Below, one piece after another: positions 7,530 through 16,550 of a DNA stretch of 64,000 nucleotides. The notes beneath the pieces are model-generated. The model did no database searches. It saw nothing but the letters and a program-made list of their open reading frames with translations, and was not told the origin of the DNA. This DNA comes from Fibrobacterota bacterium (lineage in GTDB: Bacteria > Fibrobacterota > Chitinivibrionia > Chitinivibrionales > Chitinispirillaceae): the NCBI GenBank assembly GCA_023459055.1, contig JAEWVR010000042.1:1-64000 (forward strand). Reading direction: 5' to 3'. Every line of letters begins with the position of its first letter. Position 1 is the first letter of the stretch. The translations under genes were made by a program, and so were the position numbers.

Positions 7530-8474
7530 ATGGCTGAAAAAATTATTATTATTGGTTCAGGTCCTGCCGGTCTGACAGCATCTATTTATACATCCCGTGC
7601 GAATATGAAACCGCTTCTTTTTGAGGGATTTATTGAAGGGGGAATACCTGGAGGTCAATTGATGATCACCAGTGAAGTTGAAAATTTTCCTGGTTTTCCG
7701 GAAGGGATAATGGGTCCTCAGCTGATGGCAAATATGCGCGAACAGGCTGAAAAACATGGTACACGTATCATCACAGAAGATGTAACCAGCGTAAATTTAA
7801 GTGTTTACCCATTTGAGGTTGTTTCGATGAGTGAAGAAACAATGACAGCAGAAGCGCTCATTATTGCATCGGGAGCCACAGCAAAACGATTACCACTTGA
7901 TTCAGAAAAAAAATATTGGGGTCGTGGAGTCAGTGCTTGTGCAGTTTGTGATGGTGCACTGCCGGTATTCAGAAATCGAGAACTTGCAGTTATTGGTGGT
8001 GGGGACACTGCAATTGAAGAAGCTGTTCATTTAACACAGTTTGCATCAAAGGTATATCTGATTCACCGCAGAGATGAATTACGAGCAAGTAAAGTAATGC
8101 AGAAGCGGGTTATGGAGCATTCTAAAATTGAAATATTATGGAATAAGGTGGTTGATGAGTTTCTTGGTGATGGAAAGCAGCTTGGCGGATTAAAATTGAA
8201 AGACACGGTAACTGGTTCATTATCAGAGCTTTCTGTTGCAGGGTGTTTTGAAGCTATCGGGCATTTGCCAAACACTGGTTTTCTGAAGGGTCAGCTTGAA
8301 ACCACAGAACTCGGTTATATTAAAACAATTCCCGGATCAACACAATGTAGTATCCCCGGAGTATTTATAGCCGGAGATGTTCAGGATTCAAAATATCGTC
8401 AGGCAATTACTGCTGCAGGGAGTGGTTGTATGGCCGCGATAGAAGCTGAACGTTGGCTTAGTGAGAAGGAATGA
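7530..8474 (+). CDS. trxB: Thioredoxin reductase (NADPH)
   Basis: This is a cytoplasmic FAD-dependent enzyme that uses NADPH to reduce thioredoxin. At 314 residues it is standard length. The FAD-binding GSGPAGLTAS is at residues 9-18, the redox-active CAVC at 137-140 and the NADPH-binding GGGDTAIEEA at 156-165. Close to the C terminus is the second FAD motif, GVFIAGDVQD. The ATG at 7530 is fixed by AGGAGG 6 bp upstream. A perfect 10-bp palindrome AAAACGTTTT lies at 7448-7457 in the upstream region and may be regulatory. No thioredoxin gene lies beside it. The neighbourhood (peroxidase, rubrerythrin) suits redox defence. Confidence 0.96.
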   Translation: MAEKIIIIGSGPAGLTASIYTSRANMKPLLFEGFIEGGIPGGQLMITSEVENFPGFPEGIMGPQLMANMREQAEKHGTRIITEDVTSVNLSVYPFEVVSMSEETMTAEALIIASGATAKRLPLDSEKKYWGRGVSACAVCDGALPVFRNRELAVIGGGDTAIEEAVHLTQFASKVYLIHRRDELRASKVMQKRVMEHSKIEILWNKVVDEFLGDGKQLGGLKLKDTVTGSLSELSVAGCFEAIGHLPNTGFLKGQLETTELGYIKTIPGSTQCSIPGVFIAGDVQDSKYRQAITAAGSGCMAAIEAERWLSEKE

Positions 8475-8805
8475 CCCCTCTCTGACCCCTCCCGCCCGCA
8501 AAGCCGGGCGACCTCCTGATCCTCTGACCATTCCGATGCGTCTCCCGCAGGGGTGAGGTATTGTTTTTTAAAATCAAAGCGTTACTTCACTTTTGTGGGG
8601 GAAGTTTGGTTGCGGTGGAGACGTGCGCGTAAATGCACTGCCGCATTGCAAAAATTTATTAAATAATATATCACCCCTTAGTCAAGGGGGGTGCTTCCAG
8701 CGGGGGATTTCTTTGTTTCTGCTGGGGAAACTACGGTATCGAAATTCTGGATTCTTCTTTGCTACGTACTACGTGCTACTTGCTACATTGATCCCCGACC
8801 GGGGA
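8475..8805. other. C/G-rich intergenic block with hairpins and a 7-bp tandem repeat
   Basis: The block is much richer in C and G runs than its surroundings. It contains CGCCCG...CGGGCG shortly after trxB, a CACCCCTT...AAGGGGGGTG hairpin at 8672-8693, and four tandem 7-mers of form CTACNNN at 8762-8789 (CTACGTA, CTACGTG, CTACTTG, CTACATT). Open frames here have no ribosome sites and look accidental. Similar C/G-rich blocks occur at 31081-31345 and 50866-50950. Confidence 0.5.
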
Positions 8806-8810
8806 TCAAT
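8787..8810 (+). terminator. 10-bp hairpin terminator downstream of trxB
   Basis: ATTGATCCCC (8787-8796) pairs perfectly with GGGGATCAAT (8801-8810) around a GACC loop. On the + strand a TTTTT run follows at 8816-8820. The right arm overlaps the stop codon of the convergent regulator gene. There is no T-tract on the minus side, so it should act mainly in the trxB direction. Confidence 0.55.
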
Positions 8811-10323
8811 TCGGATTTTTATACGTCGTTTTTCGTTCTACCAGCATACCTTCAATTTCGAATGCTACTGAACGTTTGTTTGAGGGAAGTGATGTCGGGT
8901 TTACAATATAGGAAACCATCACTTGTACTGTTGCCTGGATATTAAAATTATATGATGTCAAACCATAATGAAAAGCATCAAAGGTGTCATCAAAACCGAC
9001 AACAGCAATTTTTGATTTTGGATGATTCTCTCTGAGGAATTCTATCGCACCAAGTGCTGTAAAATCATTGGCGCAAACCCATGCGGTACTATTGGATTTG
9101 ATAAGCGCGTTTCGATAAAGAGGCATCATACATTTTCGGATAACACTGTGTTGTACATTCCGGATAAATTGGTTTTTGTATGATAAAAAAGCATCAGAAA
9201 TAATTGATGGGACTGCTTGTTTTGAGAATATTTCAGAGTGCAATTCGAAAAAGTGTTCAGGTGATTTTATAAATTTGTAATAGCTGAAATTGTCAGTGTA
9301 TTTATCAAGGGCGAATGTCTCAACCGGTGCACCAAAACGTGAATAAATTTCATTTAGACCGCTCAGACGTGTCCTTGACCACTCAGATTTATGAAACGGT
9401 GAGAAATAAGCAATAGACGTGTGTCCTGATTGCAGAAGAAATGTTGCAACATGCTTGGCTGCTGTTGAACTTGTTGCGATTGAGAAGAGCTGAATCTGAG
9501 GATTCTTTTTTATGTAGTCAGTGATGTTAAGGACTGAACCTTCCTGTAATACGGCAATGGGTTTTTTACTTTTCTCAAGTCGGCATAAAATCTCACGATA
9601 CAGCTCGTTAGGACTTTCACCCCAGAGCAGATAACCCATTATTGAGGCATCAAGCGGAAGGTCATTGGATACTTTTCCTGTGGAGTCGGTTATCTGAAGT
9701 TCTCCGGAGGCGTCAGAGTATTCCAGAACTCTCAGTTCAAAACCCATTCTGGAGCAATGCTGTTCACAATAACGCATAAAATCCTGGCCCCAGGGTGTAC
9801 GGGCCTGCATCTGAAGTTTGGGGTGTGACCATCCAATCAGCACAATCGACAAATGAGTTGGCCGACGAATGAAATGCACAATGAAATAACGGCGGTAACG
9901 CAACTCAAGGATTCCTTCAGCGGTAAGGCAATCCAATGCTTTTTTTACTGTCTGATAGCTTACGCCATAGTTGCCCTGAAGTTCCTTAAGCGATGGTAAC
10001 ATCATGCCTTGTGCATATTTACCGCATAGAATATCTTTGTGAATTCTGTCACGAAGGCCCTGCCAGCCTTTTTGGGTACTATCAATGACAATGCTGATTT
10101 CCTGATTACCTTTTATACGGGTTCCCTGTCCATGCATGACTTCAAGCTCACCGCTTTCAGAAAGACGATGTACTGCCTTCCACATAGAAACTGGACTTAC
10201 ATTTGCGGTTTTTGCAAGACTGCTTATTGATGGGAGAAGGTCTCCGGGATTCCAGGATCCATTTTCAATCTGCTTTTTTAGAAAACTTTCTGCCTGATCA
10301 ATTGCCGGACTGTTACGGGTCAT
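8806..10323 (-). CDS. Transcriptional regulator: two GntR winged helices plus LacI-type sensor domain
   Basis: This 505-residue DNA-binding regulator has an unusual layout. Residues about 10-72 form a first GntR winged helix (WNPGDLLPSISSLAKTANVS, then a wing with GQGTRI). Residues about 87-150 form a second, complete one (YAQGMMLPSLKELQGNYGVS, then YQTVKKALDCLTAEGIL). From about 155 to the end is a periplasmic-binding-protein-like sensor of the LacI/GalR type. It contains TWVCANDFTALGAIEFL-like residues near 410 and VVGFDDTF near 450, which match the AxND and GFD motifs of sugar-sensing repressors. It probably senses a carbohydrate. The gene is isolated and convergent with trxB; its target is unknown. 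Two perfect AACGTT-centred palindromes at 7448 and 11731 are speculative operators. Confidence 0.85.
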   Translation of the reverse strand: MTRNSPAIDQAESFLKKQIENGSWNPGDLLPSISSLAKTANVSPVSMWKAVHRLSESGELEVMHGQGTRIKGNQEISIVIDSTQKGWQGLRDRIHKDILCGKYAQGMMLPSLKELQGNYGVSYQTVKKALDCLTAEGILELRYRRYFIVHFIRRPTHLSIVLIGWSHPKLQMQARTPWGQDFMRYCEQHCSRMGFELRVLEYSDASGELQITDSTGKVSNDLPLDASIMGYLLWGESPNELYREILCRLEKSKKPIAVLQEGSVLNITDYIKKNPQIQLFSIATSSTAAKHVATFLLQSGHTSIAYFSPFHKSEWSRTRLSGLNEIYSRFGAPVETFALDKYTDNFSYYKFIKSPEHFFELHSEIFSKQAVPSIISDAFLSYKNQFIRNVQHSVIRKCMMPLYRNALIKSNSTAWVCANDFTALGAIEFLRENHPKSKIAVVGFDDTFDAFHYGLTSYNFNIQATVQVMVSYIVNPTSLPSNKRSVAFEIEGMLVERKTTYKNPN

Positions 10324-10812
10324 TTAGTGGTCCTATAATTATCGGTTAGTGATATGAATGCCTGATTGATGGAAACCGGCATATTTCTGATGGTTGTAAT
10401 AATGTATTAAAAAATCTCTCTGATCTTCATTTAGTAGCTATTTATACTTACTAAGGTTTAATTCATTTTGAGAAATATGCAATTCTTATAACATTTTCAT
10501 TTTAATCTATAAGTTTCTAACGTACGGATTATCAAGTTGACCATTGAATTCAAAGTAACTCATGTGCTATTTTAGCTTTAGTGGTTTTAATTCTGTGGCT
10601 GTATACGGGTGGTAGCTATAAAATATTGATTTAATTTTTATTGGGATGAAACTTTGTTGTGTTTTCAGATAAACAAGGTGTATCTTATATGTTGTCTGAA
10701 ATGATTTTGGAATAGATACTTAACAACAAGGTTTTTATAATGTTACAAGATGAATGATACATAGTGTTATAAATATATGTTTTTTTTAATTAACCAGTTT
10801 AAGGAGGAAAAG
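10324..10812. other. 489-bp divergent intergenic region
   Basis: AT-rich sequence between the minus-strand regulator and the plus-strand rubrerythrin gene. Apart from the promoter at 10713-10741 and the AAGGAGG ribosome site at 10801-10807, nothing gene-like or repeated was recognised. Confidence 0.5.
10713..10741 (+). promoter_or_regulatory. Candidate promoter of rubrerythrin
   Basis: TATAAT at 10736-10741 is a perfect -10. TAGATA at 10713-10718 lies 17 bp upstream and matches four of six -35 positions. Transcription would start near 10748, leaving a leader of about 65 nt. Confidence 0.5.
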
Positions 10813-11388
10813 ATGGCCTCGATAAAAGGTACACAAACCGAAAAGAATCTTTTAAAAGCATTTGCCGGTGAATCTCAGGCAAGAAATCGTTACACATATG
10901 CAGCGTCAATTGCAAAAAAAGAGGGATTTGAGCAGATTGCAGGAATTTTTCTTGAAACTGCAGATCAGGAAAAACAACATGCAAAACGTTTTTTCAGATT
11001 TCTTGAAGGCGGTATGGTTGAGATAACAGCTGCTTATCCTGCAGGAATACTGGGAACAACAGCTCAGAATCTTAAGGCTGCTGCTGATGGTGAGCATGAA
11101 GAGTATTCGCTGTTATACCCTGAATTTGCACGAATTGCGAAGGAAGAGGGATTTCCACAGGTTGCAGCTCAATTCAATACAGTTTCTGTAGCAGAAAAAA
11201 ATCATGAAAAGCGCTATAGATTACTTCTTGAAAATCTGGAAAAAGGTCTCGTTTTCAAAAAGGAACAGTCTATTAAGTGGAAATGCAGAGAGTGTGGTTA
11301 TATTCATGAAGGTGCAGATGCACCAAAGGCTTGTGCCTGCTGTGAACATCCACAGGCTTTCTTTGAGAAGCTCACTGAAGAGTATTGA
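10813..11388 (+). CDS. rbr: Rubrerythrin
   Basis: This non-haem di-iron peroxidase detoxifies hydrogen peroxide in anaerobes and microaerophiles. The start is placed at ATG 10813 because AAGGAGG sits 5 bp upstream; an in-frame ATG at 10777 lacks a ribosome site. The 191-residue product has an N-terminal ferritin-like four-helix domain with the di-iron ligands in FAGESQARNRY, ETADQEKQHAKRF and the second-half copies EFARIAKEEGF and VAEKNHEKRY. The C-terminal rubredoxin-like domain is WKCRECGYIHEG followed by CACC, supplying a FeCys4 site. It is monocistronic with its own promoter and a strong downstream hairpin. Confidence 0.96.
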   Translation: MASIKGTQTEKNLLKAFAGESQARNRYTYAASIAKKEGFEQIAGIFLETADQEKQHAKRFFRFLEGGMVEITAAYPAGILGTTAQNLKAAADGEHEEYSLLYPEFARIAKEEGFPQVAAQFNTVSVAEKNHEKRYRLLLENLEKGLVFKKEQSIKWKCRECGYIHEGADAPKACACCEHPQAFFEKLTEEY

Positions 11389-11394
11389 TTAAAC

Positions 11395-11426
11395 TCATCC
11401 ACATCTTTAATTTGAGATGTGGATGA
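11395..11426 (+). terminator. 12-bp hairpin after rubrerythrin
   Basis: TCATCCACATCT (11395-11406) pairs perfectly with AGATGTGGATGA (11415-11426) around an 8-nt AT-rich loop, starting 6 bp past the stop codon. There is no long T-run, but the stem is strong. Confidence 0.65.
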
Positions 11427-11772
11427 ATTCAACTGCGTTTGTAGTCTCTTTACCGTTAAAAATCCGCTCTTTACCTGAAATCGTTGTTCAAAAATTTTTA
11501 CCAGAGGTATATTGAATCTGGTTATGGGCTGAGTATCCATGATGTAAAACAGACGGATCTGTCCGTTCTAACAGAAGTTCAAATTAACTGAAACTTTTTT
11601 ATAACAGGATTGTCAATAATAATGTAGAATGCAGTAATTCTGGTATGAAATGTATGACATCAGGTAGTATCAGATAAAACAGCAATGACCAGAACAATAA
11701 CGGGTATATAACAAAACAGGAAAATAATACAACGTTTGAAAAAACGTTTTCTCGGATATAGAGGAGGTTTTT
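11427..11772. other. Upstream region of the five-gene ABC operon, with an inverted repeat
   Basis: No gene is seen. AACGTTT (11731-11737) and AAACGTT (11742-11748) form a perfect 7-bp inverted repeat with a 4-nt spacer, 13 bp before the GAGGAGG ribosome site (11761-11767). Its symmetry and AACGTT core resemble operators of LacI-type regulators; the role is inference. Confidence 0.45.
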
Positions 11773-12459
11773 GTGAAGATTATAGAGATATGCGGTTTAA
11801 CAAAAGATTATCCGCTCGGGACAACTACGGTTCATGCTTTACGCGGAATTAATCTATGTATCGAAAAGGGTCATCTGATGAGTATCATCGGGCCATCCGG
11901 CAGCGGGAAAACAACACTTTTAAATATTATCGGGTGTATAGATCATGCTACGCAGGGTAGCGTAAAAGTAGCTGGACAGGAGATTACCAAAATGGGAGAT
12001 CGTGCAGTAACCGATCTCAGACTTCACCATATAGGATTTATATTTCAGACATTCAATCTGATTCCGGTACTGAGTACTCTGGAAAATGTTGAGTTTCCAC
12101 TTCTTTTAATGAAAAAATTTACAAAGGGTGAGGTTCGGAAAAAAGCGGAACAGTTCATTGATGAGGTAGGGTTGCGTGAACATATGAAACATAAACCTGC
12201 AGAGCTCAGCGGCGGGCAGCGTCAGCGTGTCGCGATTGCTCGGGCTCTTGTGACAAATCCGGATATTGTACTTGCTGATGAACCGACTGCAAACCTGGAT
12301 TCTGTTACCGGTGCACAGATTCTTGACCTGATGAAAGAAATGAATGAGAAGGAAAAAACGACGTTTATTTTTTCAACACACGATCCAAATGTGCTTAAGT
12401 ATGCGAAGGACATTGTTAAAATCAAGGATGGTCTTATTGAGGAAGCGAGTGCGTCATGA
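11773..12459 (+). CDS. ABC transporter ATP-binding protein, LolD/MacB type
   Basis: This cytoplasmic ATPase drives the two FtsX-type permeases encoded downstream. Visible motifs are Walker A GPSGSGKTT at residues 40-48, the Q-loop at Gln92, the LSGGQ signature at 145-149, Walker B IVLADEP at 165-171 and an H-loop in STHD near 200. The 228-residue length and the LRLHHIGFIFQTFNLIPVL segment are typical of the LolD/MacB/SalX family. The start is GTG with GAGGAGG 5 bp upstream. Its stop overlaps the next gene by 4 bp (ATGA), so translation is coupled. The family handles lipoprotein release, macrolide or toxin export, or cell-wall regulation; the operon partners here favour envelope lipid or lipoprotein transport. 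Confidence 0.93.
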   Translation: MKIIEICGLTKDYPLGTTTVHALRGINLCIEKGHLMSIIGPSGSGKTTLLNIIGCIDHATQGSVKVAGQEITKMGDRAVTDLRLHHIGFIFQTFNLIPVLSTLENVEFPLLLMKKFTKGEVRKKAEQFIDEVGLREHMKHKPAELSGGQRQRVAIARALVTNPDIVLADEPTANLDSVTGAQILDLMKEMNEKEKTTFIFSTHDPNVLKYAKDIVKIKDGLIEEASAS

Positions 12460-13994
12460 ACCTCATTGTAAAAATTGCATGGCGCAATATTATGCGTCAC
12501 AAAGGAAAAAGTATCATCATAGGAGTGATTCTCTTTCTGGGTGCATTTCTTATGACCGTTGGAAACGGTGTGATATCAGGGATGGATCACGGGTTACACA
12601 AGAATCTTGTGAATAGCTTTACCGGTGATATTGTACTTGTTGCAGACAAACAGGAAGGTGACAATGTTTTCCTTGAATTTATGGGAAAAGCTGTTGAACC
12701 GATCAATAATTATATTGACATTAGAGAAATGTTAAAAGGCCAGAGCTTTATTGACAAGTATATACCAGTTGGGAAAAACATGGTTATGGTTCTTAATGAA
12801 GAGGGCGGTATGCCCGGCTATACGTATGTACTTGGTGCTGATCTTAAAAAATACAATGAAGTATTTCCCAATACAATGGAGGCACTGGAGGGAGAACTTC
12901 CGGATGTTGATTCAAAAACAGTAATAGTTCCAACGGGTGCACGTAAAGAGATGTTTGATTACTCCGGAATATGGTTTATACCAAAGGGCGGTAAACTTAT
13001 AACGAAAAATCTACCGAAAGATAACACTGCAGACACAAATTCGATTGTGTTGAAAGACAGTATTGTGTTTATGGGATACAATAACGACAATACGACATCC
13101 GATATCCGGCTCGGTATTAGTACTATTGTCAAGTATAAAGCGCTGAATACAATTCTTGGCCATTTTTCGTTAATGGATATTGAATCATATCGTATGGCAC
13201 TGGGGTATTTTTCTGCAAATGATAAAACTGCCACGTTGTCATCGTCGGAGAAAAAACTCTTCGAAATGGATGAGACAAATCTTGATGCTTTGTTTTCTGA
13301 GAACGGTTCTGATGATATAGCTGGTAGTGATGAAAAAGAATTATCATTAGTATCACAGGTTGATACAACGACTGTAATTGGATCAGGGAAAGAAGTAGAT
13401 CTTGATGCTGGCGTTTACAATCTGGTATTAATCAAGATAAAAGATCAGAAAGAGTTAAATGCAAAAGTTGCAGAATTAAACAAACTGTTTAAAGAAAAGA
13501 ACCTTGGCGTACGTGCAATAACCTGGAAGAAAGCAATGGGAATGGTTGGCAGTATGGCCGTGCTGATCAAAGGTGCATTGTTTACATTTGTTATGTTTCT
13601 GTTTTTTGTTGCAATCATTATCATTGTCAATACATTGAGTATGGCTGCGATCGAACGGACTACCGAAATTGGTATGATGCGTGCGGTAGGTGCACGTAAA
13701 GGTTTTATCCGCATGATGTTTGTTGGTGAGACGGCTATGCTTTCATTTGTATTTGGTGGTGCAGGCATTATTGCAGGTGCCATAATTATTGAAATTATCA
13801 GCCTGCTTAATTTTACATCTGATAATGATATGGTGCAATTATTATACGGAGGAGATACTTTTTCACCGTTATTGACAACGCCTGATTTTATTGCCGCAAT
13901 TGTACAGCTTACACTTGTAACATTTTTAGCTGTTGTGTATCCGATGAAAGTTGCAAGCAATATTACTCCTCTTGATGCTATATCCAGGGACTAA
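12456..13994 (+). CDS. ABC transporter permease, FtsX/MacB family (first)
   Basis: This 512-residue inner-membrane permease has the MacB/LolC layout. One membrane helix is near the N terminus (IIIGVILFLGAFLMTVGNGV, about residues 22-42), followed by a large extracytoplasmic domain of some 320 residues and three C-terminal helices near 372-396, 420-446 and 478-500. The FtsX hallmark IERTTEIGMMRAVGARKGFI at about 400-420 is the cytoplasmic coupling segment that contacts the ATPase. It ends in VASNITPLDAISRD, a typical C terminus of the family. It overlaps the ATPase gene by 4 bp and is followed after 9 bp by a second permease. Together they should form an ABC heterodimer like LolCE. Confidence 0.92.
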   Translation: MNLIVKIAWRNIMRHKGKSIIIGVILFLGAFLMTVGNGVISGMDHGLHKNLVNSFTGDIVLVADKQEGDNVFLEFMGKAVEPINNYIDIREMLKGQSFIDKYIPVGKNMVMVLNEEGGMPGYTYVLGADLKKYNEVFPNTMEALEGELPDVDSKTVIVPTGARKEMFDYSGIWFIPKGGKLITKNLPKDNTADTNSIVLKDSIVFMGYNNDNTTSDIRLGISTIVKYKALNTILGHFSLMDIESYRMALGYFSANDKTATLSSSEKKLFEMDETNLDALFSENGSDDIAGSDEKELSLVSQVDTTTVIGSGKEVDLDAGVYNLVLIKIKDQKELNAKVAELNKLFKEKNLGVRAITWKKAMGMVGSMAVLIKGALFTFVMFLFFVAIIIIVNTLSMAAIERTTEIGMMRAVGARKGFIRMMFVGETAMLSFVFGGAGIIAGAIIIEIISLLNFTSDNDMVQLLYGGDTFSPLLTTPDFIAAIVQLTLVTFLAVVYPMKVASNITPLDAISRD

Positions 13995-14003
13995 GGAGAA
14001 AAA

Positions 14004-15761
14004 ATGAATTATTTATTTCAGATAAGTTTAAGAAATCTGTTACGACAAAAGAGAAGGAATTTTTTACTTGGAGTTGCAATTGCATTTGGAACACTGGTAC
14101 TGATTATGGCAAGTGCTTTTTCTCACGGTATATCTGAGGTACTTTTCAATGAAATCGTTGTTTATGTGAGCGGACATGTTTCTGTCAACTTTTCAGATAA
14201 TGGAAATCAGTTTGCCCAGGTATTTCATGATGGTCCGAGAGTACTTGACATGGTAAAAAAAGAGGTTCCCGAAATGCGTAATGTTCAGGAATCAATGGGA
14301 GTTATGGCACGGGCAATTGGTAACGGTAAATCAGACAATGTTATTATGGTTGGTGTTGATCTGAAATCCGGTGATGAACAAGATGCCAGGGATGCTGAAA
14401 AGAACTTCAAAATGATCACCGGAAATTTTATGGATCTGGGAGATTCGACCATAGAAAACCCGGTAATTCTTTCAGAGCAGAAGGCAAAGTACCTTAATGT
14501 TAAAAAGAATGATATAATCCGTGTACGTTACAAATTGATAAACGGACAGGATCAGGCATCACGAATAACCGTGGTTGGGATTTTTAAACCGGCGAATATT
14601 TTTATGTCGGCACCTGTTTTTCTTGAGATACATGATCTTAAAAAATTAACGGGATATGGGCCAAATGATATTGGTACACTATTTATTTCTTTAGATAATC
14701 CAAAAAAAGATGCAATAAACATTGCTAATAAATTGCAAACAAAATTGAAGCCATCACTGGCAGGTATTTATGGAGATGTAAGTATTAAAGGTATTACAGC
14801 ACAATCAACGATATTGGGAATGAGATCCGATACTGCGTCACGGAATTTACTTGCAAGAACGATCACGTTTACGGACAGTTCAATAAAAGTTTCCCGTGAT
14901 GCTGTGATTATCAGTGACTCGCTTGCAAATGTTCTACAGGTAAAAAGCGGAGATCAGATACAGGTTGATTTCAAATCGAAATATCCGGGTGAGAAAGGAT
15001 TTGGATTTGTAAAGATTACAGGCATATTCAGACCAAATAAAACGGTTCCATCAAATGTCGTACTTGTAAATGAACTGGATTTCTACAAACTTTTTTACAG
15101 TGCCTGGCCTCAACAATTCACTGACAATAAATCGTCTTTCGTGCCTGATACAACAAATGCACTCTACTCAATCTATTCGCCTGAATGGAACTTATTACCA
15201 CGTGTAAAGACAACAACAGAAATGACCAAGCAGATGCGTGAAGTCGGTTCGAAACGTATCAGGGGTACATCGGTTTCTGTTCAATCAATGTATGAGAGTG
15301 CAAGTGCAGTACTTAATCTTGAGATCGCTCTTCATATGATTACTTTTTTCGCGGTAATGATTCTTTTCTTTATTATTCTTATTGGAGTTATTAACACTTT
15401 AAGAATGACAATCAGGGAAAGAACCCGTGAGATCGGAACTATACGGGCAATAGGTATGCAGAAAAATGATGTCAAAATGACGTTTGTTCTGGAAACTTTT
15501 TTCCTGAGTCTGTTTAGTGCTGTGACCGGAACAATCTTTGCATTCGGCGCGATGAAAATAATCTCAATGATTAAAATCGATTCAGGTGATAATCCGATTG
15601 GTATGCTTTTGTCAAACGGGCATCTTCATTTTGCACCAACCACTGCAAGTGTAGCTGGGTATATCATTCTGATCGTTGCAATTGCAGTATCAACAGCATA
15701 CTTCCCTGCGCGCAGGGCATCAAATCTTTCATCGGCGGAAGCTCTTAGACATTATGAATAA
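14004..15761 (+). CDS. ABC transporter permease, FtsX/MacB family (second)
   Basis: This 585-residue paralogue of the preceding permease has the same topology: an N-terminal helix (FLLGVAIAFGTLVLIMASAF), a periplasmic domain of about 400 residues and three C-terminal helices. The coupling segment RERTREIGTIRAIGMQKNDV lies near residue 470, and the protein ends in ARRASNLSSAEALRHYE. The periplasmic domain appears to contain two MacB-like halves (each with a segment resembling VILSEQKAKYLNVKKND and AVIISDSLANVLQVKSGD), which explains the extra length. AAGGAG precedes the ATG. A LolC/LolE-like heterodimer is the simplest reading. A direct role in lipoprotein sorting is not proven. Confidence 0.92.
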   Translation: MNYLFQISLRNLLRQKRRNFLLGVAIAFGTLVLIMASAFSHGISEVLFNEIVVYVSGHVSVNFSDNGNQFAQVFHDGPRVLDMVKKEVPEMRNVQESMGVMARAIGNGKSDNVIMVGVDLKSGDEQDARDAEKNFKMITGNFMDLGDSTIENPVILSEQKAKYLNVKKNDIIRVRYKLINGQDQASRITVVGIFKPANIFMSAPVFLEIHDLKKLTGYGPNDIGTLFISLDNPKKDAINIANKLQTKLKPSLAGIYGDVSIKGITAQSTILGMRSDTASRNLLARTITFTDSSIKVSRDAVIISDSLANVLQVKSGDQIQVDFKSKYPGEKGFGFVKITGIFRPNKTVPSNVVLVNELDFYKLFYSAWPQQFTDNKSSFVPDTTNALYSIYSPEWNLLPRVKTTTEMTKQMREVGSKRIRGTSVSVQSMYESASAVLNLEIALHMITFFAVMILFFIILIGVINTLRMTIRERTREIGTIRAIGMQKNDVKMTFVLETFFLSLFSAVTGTIFAFGAMKIISMIKIDSGDNPIGMLLSNGHLHFAPTTASVAGYIILIVAIAVSTAYFPARRASNLSSAEALRHYE

Positions 15762-15777
15762 AAAATATGGAGGAAAT

Positions 15778-16536
15778 ATGATACGTACGGTTTTTATACT
15801 ATTAACAATGTCAATCTGTTCAATATATGCATATCCGAAAATCGATTCGATTCTTACAAACATTGATAATAAGTACTCACTTGTTACCGATGTCAAAGCC
15901 CGCGTTGATCTGACACAACAAAAGGTTAATCAGGGAGCTAAAAAACTTGAGATGACCTATTACCGTCGTGATTCGGATAAATCGTTTCTGATTATTATGG
16001 ATGCACCTGAAAATGAAAAAGGAAACGGGTATCTTCGTATGGGGGATAATTTCTGGATGTACAGGAAAAATACCCGTACATTTCAGCATATTAATCGTGA
16101 CGAGAGTATCGGGGGATCAGATGCAAAGGGTGATGACTTCGAAGATCGTAAATTGACAGAGAAGTATAAACCTGCGATTGATGCTTCAGGGAATGAAATC
16201 ATTACCGATGATACACTCGGGAAAATTGTTGTTTATAAATTTGAAGTTGCTGCAAAAGTAAATGATGTCGATTATCCGAAGAAAATATACTGGGTACGGA
16301 AAGATAATTATACTATTCTCAAGGAAGCTGCGTATTCGCAATCGGGTACACTGATGCAAAGCGCATACTATTTAAAATTTACTACAATTAAAGGTCGTGA
16401 TATTGCTGTCAAAATGCTGTTTGTCGATGAATTTGAAAAAGGGAATAAATCGGTGGTTGAGATCTCCGGAATATCTATTGACAAAATCGATGACAATGTG
16501 TTTACAAAAGCATATCTTGAAAATTTAAGTAAATAA
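15778..16536 (+). CDS. LolA-like outer-membrane lipoprotein-sorting family protein
   Basis: This 252-residue exported periplasmic protein belongs to the COG2834/LolA-like group, which shields lipid moieties between the membranes in a half-open beta-barrel. ATG 15778 is chosen because GGAGG lies 5 bp upstream and a signal peptide follows at once (MIRTVFILLTMSICSIYAYP, cleaved after about residue 18). The frame is also open upstream, but that part overlaps the permease gene. Family features include the repeated strands LEMTYYRRDSDKSFLIIMDAP and the GYLRMGDNFWMYRKNTRTF segment. A second, canonical lolA is encoded at 38815, so this copy is probably dedicated to the ABC system in this operon. Confidence 0.85.
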   Translation: MIRTVFILLTMSICSIYAYPKIDSILTNIDNKYSLVTDVKARVDLTQQKVNQGAKKLEMTYYRRDSDKSFLIIMDAPENEKGNGYLRMGDNFWMYRKNTRTFQHINRDESIGGSDAKGDDFEDRKLTEKYKPAIDASGNEIITDDTLGKIVVYKFEVAAKVNDVDYPKKIYWVRKDNYTILKEAAYSQSGTLMQSAYYLKFTTIKGRDIAVKMLFVDEFEKGNKSVVEISGISIDKIDDNVFTKAYLENLSK

Positions 16537-16550
16537 CCAGGAAGAAACCA

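Noticed and set aside
7303..7530. Open frame upstream of trxB
   Set aside because: It overlaps the beta-helix protein's start on the opposite strand and has no ribosome site; trxB's own start is well defined.
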